From Pseudomonadota bacterium (GTDB lineage Bacteria; Pseudomonadota; Alphaproteobacteria; Paracaedibacterales; CAITNM01), in the NCBI GenBank assembly GCA_026400695.1, contig JAPLON010000069.1, positions 1 to 11,760 of the forward strand: a DNA stretch of 11,760 bases. Direction: 5' to 3'. Shown here piece by piece: positions 6,080-11,760 of the stretch; position 1 is the first letter of the stretch; every line of letters starts with the position of its first letter. The notes beneath the pieces were generated by a model. That model was not told where the DNA came from. It saw nothing but the letters and a program-made list of their open reading frames with translations, and made no database searches. The position numbers and the translations under genes were made by a program.

Positions 6080-7435
6080 TTACAACCGTGCTTTTATGGG
6101 TTTTGTTTTTATCAAAAAATCTTCTTTTTTTAGAGGAATTAGTGGTGTTCTAAGTTCATTTCCAAAGAAATTACGAATAGCTGTTTCGAATTCTGGAGTG
6201 TTTGTATAGTCTATGGTTTGGCTAATTAGTGCATTAGTGACTCTTGGGTTTATATCATCTAATACAAATGGGTATGTCCCGTCTTTTTCTTTTGTTAATA
6301 ACACCTGAAGTCGACAATAGTTTTCTTTAGCGCTGCTTCCAAAGAAAGCTTCAACTCCATCTCTGGCATTAATTCCTAACCCTTGAAACATTTGGGCTAT
6401 TACTGGTTTTATATTGTGTAATAAACCTGAATTTTGAACTTTAGGTTCTTTGCTTGAATCAGAAGCTTTAGGTTCCACCCATTTTTTAGGTATCCCTGAA
6501 CCAATATCTAACATTTTGATTCTGTGTTCTAGCTGAGTTAATCTTTCTAGTTCTTCAAGCTTTTCTTTTTCGGTTAGTGAAGAGTCAGACATTATTTTTT
6601 TAACTTGTTTCGTTTGTGCAGAGCTGTCGCTTTTTTGGTGTTTCAACATTTCACGGGCTTCTTTTAAAGCGATTAGTCCTGGGTGGTAAATAATTGGACC
6701 GGCATCGCTTGCTATTAAATAATTTTCTTTTTGCCCTTTTTTTGTAATGGGGGATTTCATCCTGATAGGTCTAAATAATCCAGGGAAAGCAATAGCGGCA
6801 GCTCCAGCTTCTCTTAAGAAAAAATCTTCTGTATCCGGATTTTTTCTAGCTAGTCTTGTGCTAAGTACACGGATCTGGCCGGTTAATTTGTCAATAACTG
6901 GAATAACAATTGGTGTAAGAGTTTGTGAAAGTTTGCAGTCTCCTGCATATTTTCTGCCCATTTGTAAAAGAAGTGATGTTAGGTACTTTGGTGATATCAA
7001 TCCCCATAATGTTTCTATGTTGCGTAACAAAGATCTTGTAAGCATTAATTCTCCATCTCTTTGGTGGCCGAAAACTATATCCTTTATAGGGTTAATTAGT
7101 TTTCCTTCAGGAGTACTAGCTGTGCATTGGATTGCTAGAGCGACACCCGCTGAGCTTCCAACAAAAAGATCAAATAATTGGTGAGGTTCTTTTCCTGTAT
7201 TTACCCAAAGGTAATAGAGAATCAGCTTTTGTATCATGCTGCGCATTGCGCCGCCTTCTAATACCAGTGGCCTTAATGGTCTAGGCAAATCACTATTATC
7301 AGTGACTATGGAAGGTGCTTTAGAAACAGATGATTTTTCAATAAGAGGAAGATCATCTATACAAGTAGATCCAAAGGAATTGTTACTCATGAAGCATGCT
7401 AATACTGCTGCTATGAAATGAATTTTCTTAAACAC
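6080..7435 (-). CDS. Secreted patatin-like phospholipase
   Basis: The product has 451 residues. An N-terminal signal peptide covers about 1-22 (MFKKIHFIAAVLACF then NSFG|ST). The patatin fold is recognisable from the Gly-rich oxyanion stretch LEGGAMRS (59-66, with the usual Arg), the GSSAG nucleophile elbow (93-97, Ser95) and the dyad aspartate in SDAGPIIYHPG (Asp244). The common D-G-G is D-A-G here. IKMLDIGSG (307-315) is the following core strand. A charged linker of about 40 residues (262-303) is inserted before it. Patatins cleave acyl chains from phospholipids and are known virulence factors in intracellular bacteria. Both dyad residues are present, so activity is likely. The start is GTG with AGGA about 12 bases upstream, which is weak. 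The gene lies between exported proteins D and C. Confidence 0.85.
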   Translation of the reverse strand: MFKKIHFIAAVLACFMSNNSFGSTCIDDLPLIEKSSVSKAPSIVTDNSDLPRPLRPLVLEGGAMRSMIQKLILYYLWVNTGKEPHQLFDLFVGSSAGVALAIQCTASTPEGKLINPIKDIVFGHQRDGELMLTRSLLRNIETLWGLISPKYLTSLLLQMGRKYAGDCKLSQTLTPIVIPVIDKLTGQIRVLSTRLARKNPDTEDFFLREAGAAAIAFPGLFRPIRMKSPITKKGQKENYLIASDAGPIIYHPGLIALKEAREMLKHQKSDSSAQTKQVKKIMSDSSLTEKEKLEELERLTQLEHRIKMLDIGSGIPKKWVEPKASDSSKEPKVQNSGLLHNIKPVIAQMFQGLGINARDGVEAFFGSSAKENYCRLQVLLTKEKDGTYPFVLDDINPRVTNALISQTIDYTNTPEFETAIRNFFGNELRTPLIPLKKEDFLIKTKPIKARL

Positions 7436-7549
7436 TTTTTAAATTATTCCTAGAGTAAAATATAATTCGCAGGCTAGTTGTAAGCTAAATTGTAAAATGT
7501 TGCAATAGGTTTTGATTTTTTTTGAGAAAATATTGGTGAATGTGAGTTC

Positions 7550-7918
7550 TTAACCTATTTGCTGATGTTGGATGAACCAAATATGGAAAAGTTGCTTCAA
7601 ATATTTTTGTTTATTAGTAGCTGCTGGAAAACTGTTGATTGAGTCTAAAATATCTTTACTATCAATCAGCTTTTTATTCTCATTTAAAAGTCCCCAAAAG
7701 TCGCTTCTGGTTTTTATGTCCTTAAGATAGCCTTTGTAGTATTCATCTGAAATTTTTTTAAGATTGTTTCTAAATGTCGTAACGTGAGTGTTTTCAAATT
7801 CCACTGAGTGGACAAATTGGCTATTCACAGGTTTTTTGAGAGATCCTTCCGTAGAATCTTCATATGATGCATAACAACTAATAAAAAGACAATTTAATAA
7901 TATATAAAACAAATACAT
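7550..7918 (-). CDS. Exported protein D: small protein with shared helical domain
   Basis: Unrecognised family; 122 residues from the ATG at 7918. The N-terminus MYLFYILLNCLFISCYA is a hydrophobic export signal with possible lipobox cysteines (10 or 15). Residues about 45-118 align with the domain of proteins A, B and C: FWGLLNENKKLIDSKDILDS then FP and YLKQLFHIW. It is the most diverged member. The frame is open further up to a TTG at 7972, three bases after the tssG stop, which would give 140 residues. I prefer 7918 because it begins directly at the hydrophobic signal and because a promoter-like sequence covers the longer version's first codons. Neither start has a Shine-Dalgarno. It sits between tssG and the patatin gene. 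Confidence 0.6.
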   Translation of the reverse strand: MYLFYILLNCLFISCYASYEDSTEGSLKKPVNSQFVHSVEFENTHVTTFRNNLKKISDEYYKGYLKDIKTRSDFWGLLNENKKLIDSKDILDSINSFPAATNKQKYLKQLFHIWFIQHQQIG

Positions 7919-7943
7919 CAACACAAGATCGCAAATATAATTA

Positions 7944-7972
7944 TGTATACCCCAATTCTTATAAATGGTCAA
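7944..7972 (-). promoter_or_regulatory. Candidate promoter for protein D and downstream genes
   Basis: On the minus strand TTGACC (7972-7967; 5 of 6) is followed after exactly 17 bases by TATACA (7949-7944; 4 of 6). It lies right after the tssG stop codon and 25 bases before the preferred start of protein D. It could uncouple the exported-protein genes from the T6SS genes. Confidence 0.4.
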
Positions 7973-7975
7973 TAC

Positions 7976-8989
7976 TTAGTTTTTAATTAAGTTTATTCTT
8001 AACGAATCTGCGGGCTCACCTAATAGCCAGCTGTTCCAGCCAAGAGCACTTTTGCCTTTTAAATTGGTTCCATTATTTTCATCTGGTTTTAATGATAATT
8101 TTAAAAATACTTTTGGTTGTGTTCCCATGTAACTAGTTAGCAATTGCTTCAGCTCTGCAAAATTTTTGCCCCCAAATTTTGGATCAGTAAATGGTAAGAA
8201 TTGCTGTAGTACATCCCATTTCAGTGGGTTAATTGTAATGCTAAAACCTGCTGCCTGATCCCAGCACCGCAATCCCAGTATGGCATTTTTACCTAAAACT
8301 TGGAATTGACCTGAAGTACCTATTTTACTGCCTTCTGTATCAGAAATTGTTTTCCATTCTCCTTCAAGTGGAGATATTGATGATTTTATAGAAAACATGA
8401 ATTCAATCATTTGTAAAAGTCCCAGCAATGACCTTGGCCTTCTCCAGAAATGATCATAGAACATGGTGTGCGCGACTTCCCCCTGCTGCTTAAAACCACT
8501 AAGGTCTTGCTGCATCATGCCAATAGGTGTTTTAAGTGGGGGATTTCTATACAGGTGTGGGTAGGCGCGTTTTCGTAATCGGTGCCACATACTAGAAAGT
8601 CTGTGGTGAAAAATGTCTAAAAAGTGTATGCCTGAAAAATCCTTGTTTTTCAGGCTATCTAGTAATATTTCTGTATATGGGGTTGCCAAAGGGCCGTTAA
8701 TACCGGCTAAGCATAAGGTATTTATATATACTTCTGGTAATCCTGGTTTAGTTTTTTTGACATCCAAGTGGCTAATTTCAGTTCCTTCGTGATGCATGGT
8801 TAGATTACTTCGAATACGCAAAGCCTCTTTGTTTGCGTTTGTGCCCTCGCCTAAAGGAGTAATATTGGTGCGAATCGATTCAATAATATAAATCAACTGA
8901 TCCAGATCAAATTTTTCTGGAGATTCAATTACCTGTTCAGGTAGAGTTTTTTTTACAGCTGTACTTGTGTGCCTGGGTATGGTTGCCAT
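7976..8989 (-). CDS. tssG: Type VI secretion system baseplate subunit TssG
   Basis: This is the TssG/ImpH/VasB family. With the start at 8989 it has 337 residues, the usual length. The conserved block is clear: LAGINGPLATPYTEILLDSL, then the KDFSGIHFLDIFHHRL region (about residues 96-131), matching the family pattern GL.GP.G.LP..YTE......KD....FLDIF.HRL. TssG pairs with TssF in the cytoplasmic wedge of the T6SS baseplate. An ATG at 8998 is also in frame, but the Shine-Dalgarno AAGGAG ends one base from it. The ATG at 8989 has about ten bases of spacing and is preferred. The gene overlaps the end of tssF, ensuring coupled translation, as expected for partners. Confidence 0.92.
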   Translation of the reverse strand: MATIPRHTSTAVKKTLPEQVIESPEKFDLDQLIYIIESIRTNITPLGEGTNANKEALRIRSNLTMHHEGTEISHLDVKKTKPGLPEVYINTLCLAGINGPLATPYTEILLDSLKNKDFSGIHFLDIFHHRLSSMWHRLRKRAYPHLYRNPPLKTPIGMMQQDLSGFKQQGEVAHTMFYDHFWRRPRSLLGLLQMIEFMFSIKSSISPLEGEWKTISDTEGSKIGTSGQFQVLGKNAILGLRCWDQAAGFSITINPLKWDVLQQFLPFTDPKFGGKNFAELKQLLTSYMGTQPKVFLKLSLKPDENNGTNLKGKSALGWNSWLLGEPADSLRINLIKN

Positions 8990-10764
8990 TGCATCCATTC
9001 TCCTTTATTTTTGCCATCATTTAGGCTGCACTCGACAAAGCTATTCCAGCTAACAAGAGATGAAAAATACTCATTTAAAATTGTCCCTAAAATTAAATTG
9101 CTGCCACCTTGGTGATTGGTTTTTTCCATTTCCATTTTTATTTTGTAACCTTGAACAAAACCGCGCCATGCTTCTTTGCCAAATCTTCGGGTGGTGTGGG
9201 TAATATTTAGTTGTTTTAAATCATCAATTGCTTTAGTAGGCAAATCTGGGTAGCGGCTGGCAAATAAATGCAGAAAATTTTTCAAAACGTTTAATCCTTG
9301 TTTAGGATCAAGTACGCTTAGGTAATTACTTGAAAGCTGTGATATTAACATCCACAAGCTTTCACCGTCGGCAAGAGAATAATTTTGCGATACTGGTTTA
9401 TTCAATAAAGTAATTTTAGTAAGTGGCGCCTTATCTTCCGGTTGTAACATAGCATTTTGTGATAACTGATCAGCTAAATAGCGGTTGGTGCACCAAATTT
9501 TTGCTGTGGCGATAATGTCTTTAGCTTTAATTACTTGAAAATCACGATTAATTAATGAAATGTAAACATCGGTTCCTGGTACACCACGCAGTGTAGCAGG
9601 TGAGCGTTGCGATAACCAAAACCCGTCCCCTGAATTGTGCTGTCCCTGAAGGCTATAATATGGTTGATATTGAATTACACGTTGGGTTTTTTCTTCTATA
9701 CCAGTAATACTTTCAATACTATAAATTTCGGTAGTGCGCTCGCGGCGAATATCTGGAATTAGTCGGTAGCGTAAATGGCGATGGTGGATGCGAATAGGGT
9801 CAGATACCCTTTCAAATAAATTAATTATTGGAACGCAATTTAATAAAAATGTTGAACGATCAATTCCTATTTTTTTAAATATAGAAGCATCTTTTAAAGG
9901 AATTAAAATATGAATTTGTTTTGATGATGGTAGCTTTTGAATAGCTGCTTGCAATTCCTTCAATCTAAAATATAAAAACTTCTCACCAAAATGAAAATAT
10001 TCTTGAAATAAAGCGTAATGATGCAAGCTGTACTGGGGTACCGGCATTGCTAGTTCATCTCGTTTATAGCCAACTGGTTCAAGTGCACCACCACCAATTG
10101 CAGGAGTCGTCGTATCTGTAGTTACATAAACCTGGTTTTGATATTCACTAAATAGTGCTTCATAAAGTAGGTTAGCTTGTGCCCAATTACTTGCAATATG
10201 AACAAGTAAATTATCAAAACTGGTGGCTGAAAATGGTGCAGCTTTGGCATTAAGGGTAATCTTTAAAAACCAATAGTTTTGCGGATCTGTAGCGAATTGG
10301 AATGAATCTTTTTGAACCAAATCAACAGCTGTAATTTCTACAGGCCATAAATGAATGTCGTAAACAGTTTTAAATCGACATTGAACACTTTCAATGGACC
10401 TAGCTAAAAGCTTTGTGTCTTTGGGTAGTAGGTAACCTTTAGCAGGTGGAATTTGGGTATCATCAACCTGTAGTTTTGCAATTGCCATTGCTGGTATGGG
10501 GTTAATTAGATGTGGATATAATACACTGAGCAGGGCTTGTGCTGTTTGGGGGAAACGGTCATCTATTGCTTTGGAAAGCCTTGCTGTTAAAAATGCGAAT
10601 GACTCAAGTAGGCGCTCAACATGTGGGTCTGGAGACTCACTATCTGATAGTTCAAGCCTACGCGCAATTTTTGGATATTGCTTGGCAAATTCTTGACCGC
10701 TTTGCCTTAAATAACTTAGCTCATCTTGATAATAGCGTACGAGGTTGTCGTCTACGTTGGCCAT
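8953..10764 (-). CDS. tssF: Type VI secretion system baseplate subunit TssF
   Basis: This is the TssF/ImpG/VasA family, 603 residues, full length. The N-terminal signature is typical: YYQDELSYLR (11-20), FAKQYPKIARRL (26-37) and SPDPHVERLLESFAFLTARL (44-63). RRERTTEIYSIESI in the middle is another family region. TssF forms the wedge of the T6SS baseplate together with TssG and TssK, on which the contractile sheath is built. The ATG at 10764 is the first start after an in-frame stop (10779-10777). No strong Shine-Dalgarno precedes it, and GGGGA is about 15 bases away. It overlaps tssG and follows the partial upstream gene after 106 bases containing two hairpins. No other T6SS component is in the window. 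Confidence 0.95.
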   Translation of the reverse strand: MANVDDNLVRYYQDELSYLRQSGQEFAKQYPKIARRLELSDSESPDPHVERLLESFAFLTARLSKAIDDRFPQTAQALLSVLYPHLINPIPAMAIAKLQVDDTQIPPAKGYLLPKDTKLLARSIESVQCRFKTVYDIHLWPVEITAVDLVQKDSFQFATDPQNYWFLKITLNAKAAPFSATSFDNLLVHIASNWAQANLLYEALFSEYQNQVYVTTDTTTPAIGGGALEPVGYKRDELAMPVPQYSLHHYALFQEYFHFGEKFLYFRLKELQAAIQKLPSSKQIHILIPLKDASIFKKIGIDRSTFLLNCVPIINLFERVSDPIRIHHRHLRYRLIPDIRRERTTEIYSIESITGIEEKTQRVIQYQPYYSLQGQHNSGDGFWLSQRSPATLRGVPGTDVYISLINRDFQVIKAKDIIATAKIWCTNRYLADQLSQNAMLQPEDKAPLTKITLLNKPVSQNYSLADGESLWMLISQLSSNYLSVLDPKQGLNVLKNFLHLFASRYPDLPTKAIDDLKQLNITHTTRRFGKEAWRGFVQGYKIKMEMEKTNHQGGSNLILGTILNEYFSSLVSWNSFVECSLNDGKNKGEWMQWQPYPGTQVQL

Positions 10765-10782
10765 ACTTTTTGAAATCTAATT

Positions 10783-10803
10783 CCCCTACGATAATGGTAG
10801 GGG
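10783..10803. other. GC-rich hairpin in the leader of tssF
   Basis: CCCCTAC (10783-10789) and GTAGGGG (10797-10803) form a perfect 7-bp stem with a 7-base loop. It stands out in AT-rich surroundings, 19 bases upstream of the tssF start, with no T-run for termination. It may influence tssF translation or mRNA processing; the role is unknown. Confidence 0.55.
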
Positions 10804-10831
10804 CATTAGACGTTGGTCGTAAAGGGGGGAC

Positions 10832-10861
10832 GGCATCACTGTTTAAAATAACAGTAATGCC
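10832..10861. other. Long stem-loop just after the upstream gene
   Basis: GGCATCACTGTT (10832-10843) pairs with AACAGTAATGCC (10850-10861) around a 6-base loop. The 12-bp stem has one mismatch on the plus strand, which becomes a U-G pair in minus-strand RNA. It begins nine bases after the stop of the gene at 10871. In the minus direction no T-run follows, so it is more likely an mRNA 3'-end stabiliser or processing site than a strong terminator. In the plus direction it is followed by ATAAAGTTTTT and could stop antisense transcription. Confidence 0.55.
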
Positions 10862-10870
10862 ATAAAGTTT

Positions 10871-11760
10871 TTACCCAGGATAAGCTGCATACTTTGTTTT
10901 TAAACCAATCCATTCTAAGTGACGCAATGAAGCCGCCATAGCTGCATAATCAGTTGGTAGAATGAATTTGTCATAGTGACCTGGGCCTTTGTTCATAAAT
11001 ATATTTCTAGCTGTTGGTGAGGTTAAAATAACCGTAGCTAAATTTTTCCCTTTTGTACCAAGTGGGTAAGTAACCGTTGTTTGGTTATATGGTCTGTCTT
11101 TTAGTCGATACATGACGTCAAGAGGAGGTGTCATGCCACCCTCGTTACCAGCAAAGACAAACACATTCACATTGTTAATAATTGCCCACAATTGAGTGTA
11201 TACAGCATCACAAGGTAACCAACCTCTTAATTCTCCATCACCAAGTGCAAGTCCTGTCATTTCAGCGCTTAATGCGTCTGATCTAAGTTCCGCTGGTACT
11301 TCAGGCAAATCTTCAACCAGCTCTAGTCCTTTCATAACTAGTCCGTTACTTATTTCTTTATTTATTAATTCTGGCATTCTTTGAAATTCATTCATTAATT
11401 CGACAATTGCGTCCTTGGTAGCATTGCTTTGAGCAAGCTCACACATGCCTTGGCAAAAATCAGTGATGAATCCCATTTTTGTAGCAATCCCCTCCACCGT
11501 GAAAGCATTTTTGTGTCCGCTTCCAGGTAACATGGTTTCACTCAAGAATTCCTTGAGGGTGTCACCAATTAATAGGTATTTTTCGATCAATTTAGCGTCT
11601 CGCACGTCTAGATTGCTTGGAATACTTTTACAGGCTTCTATAGCTTTTTCTGCTTCTGAAATTAACTTTTCTAATTCTTGGAAAAGAGGAATGTTAGTTC
11701 CCTTTAGCTCTTCTAATGCTTTTTTTGATTCACCTTCAGGTTTTTTTTTCGAAGCAACAT
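10871..11760 (-). CDS. Unrecognised protein, 5' part outside the window; end of product is weakly OTU-protease-like
   Basis: The frame stays open from the window edge to the TAA at 10873-10871, giving at least 296 residues. The GTG at 11605 is internal, because about 51 plausible codons (Lys/Glu-rich, probably helical, around ELEKLISEAEKAIEACKSI) precede it without a stop. I do not recognise the family. The last 120 residues show a Trp (RGW), then TQLWAIINNVNVFVFAG, then a strand VILTS and GHYDKFIL (His codon 10978-10976). That order recalls the C-terminal half of OTU deubiquitinases, which end in a strand followed by the catalytic His with an aromatic residue (HYD/HYN). No GDG.C nucleophile motif is visible here, so this is only a hint. 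It directly precedes tssF, where it could be a T6SS-linked protein or effector. Confidence 0.6.
   Translation of the reverse strand, partial: VASKKKPEGESKKALEELKGTNIPLFQELEKLISEAEKAIEACKSIPSNLDVRDAKLIEKYLLIGDTLKEFLSETMLPGSGHKNAFTVEGIATKMGFITDFCQGMCELAQSNATKDAIVELMNEFQRMPELINKEISNGLVMKGLELVEDLPEVPAELRSDALSAEMTGLALGDGELRGWLPCDAVYTQLWAIINNVNVFVFAGNEGGMTPPLDVMYRLKDRPYNQTTVTYPLGTKGKNLATVILTSPTARNIFMNKGPGHYDKFILPTDYAAMAASLRHLEWIGLKTKYAAYPG

Noticed and set aside
6747..7184. Plus-strand open frame of 145 codons opposite the patatin gene.
   Set aside because: Antisense to the catalytic region of the phospholipase, with no ribosome binding site or family likeness.
7454..7500. TTGCAA and TACAAC at 17-base spacing upstream of the patatin gene as a promoter.
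   Set aside because: Each box matches only 4 of 6 in very AT-rich DNA; too weak to list.
7504..7559. Inverted repeat AATAGGTT/AACCTATT around the end of protein D, considered as a terminator.
   Set aside because: The arms are only 8 bp, 40 bases apart and AT-rich, with no T-run in the right place.
10539..10865. Plus-strand open frame of 108 codons opposite tssF.
   Set aside because: It lies antisense to a well-recognised gene and its product has no recognisable feature; it is a shadow frame.
10715..10870. The frame of the partial upstream gene stays open after its TAA for about 50 codons into the start of tssF.
   Set aside because: It has no usual start codon, ends in arginine-rich out-of-frame tssF sequence, and much of it is dictated by the two hairpins. 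A read-through product is possible but unsupported.
1..11760. CRISPR array, tandem short repeats or rRNA.
   Set aside because: Reading through the window shows no regularly spaced repeats and no rRNA sequence; the only sizeable direct repeat noticed is the A/B leader pair.

Overview
The window looks like a chromosomal accessory segment of an AT-rich, host-associated bacterium. My best guess is an alphaproteobacterial endosymbiont of the Holosporales/Paracaedibacter kind. This is inferred from the combination of low GC, type VI secretion (T6SS) genes, a secreted patatin phospholipase, two metabolite-type transporters and rare TTG/GTG starts. No phylogenetic marker is present, so the assignment is tentative.

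Left edge (1-910): the end of an IS1595-family insertion sequence (transposase N-terminus plus terminal inverted repeat) sits beside a tRNA-Ser(GCU) gene on the minus strand. A short RodZ-like membrane HTH protein follows and is the only plus-strand protein gene. Next (924-3860, minus) comes a tightly packed operon read MFS transporter > DMT/EamA transporter > nicotinamidase-like hydrolase, with an 8-base overlap and an 8-base gap. A good rho-independent terminator (3874-3915) lies just upstream of its ribosome binding site.

Centre (3932-7918, minus): a cluster of small exported proteins with a patatin-like phospholipase in the middle. Four of these proteins, here called A (3932-4846), B (4925-5347), C (5369-5959) and D (7550-7918), share a C-terminal helical domain of about 75-80 residues that I cannot assign to a known family. 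A and B also share a nearly identical leader and signal-peptide DNA segment. B ends at an in-frame stop, after which its frame continues into a relic of the C tail. This is a local, duplicating and diversifying family of exported proteins, and the best candidate here for something undescribed.

Right side (7976-11760, minus): T6SS baseplate genes tssF and tssG, preceded by a gene that runs off the window. The end of its product has an OTU-protease-like look, which is only a weak resemblance. All genes from 11760 down to 3932 point the same way with mostly short gaps. The exported family and the phospholipase therefore lie directly downstream of tssFG and could be co-expressed with it. Whether they are T6SS cargo is unknown, and their Sec-type signal peptides argue for export by another route.

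No stretch over 300 bases is without a gene. The larger gaps (133-218, 312-442, 5960-6079, 7436-7549, 10765-10870) hold the promoter, hairpin and leader elements listed.
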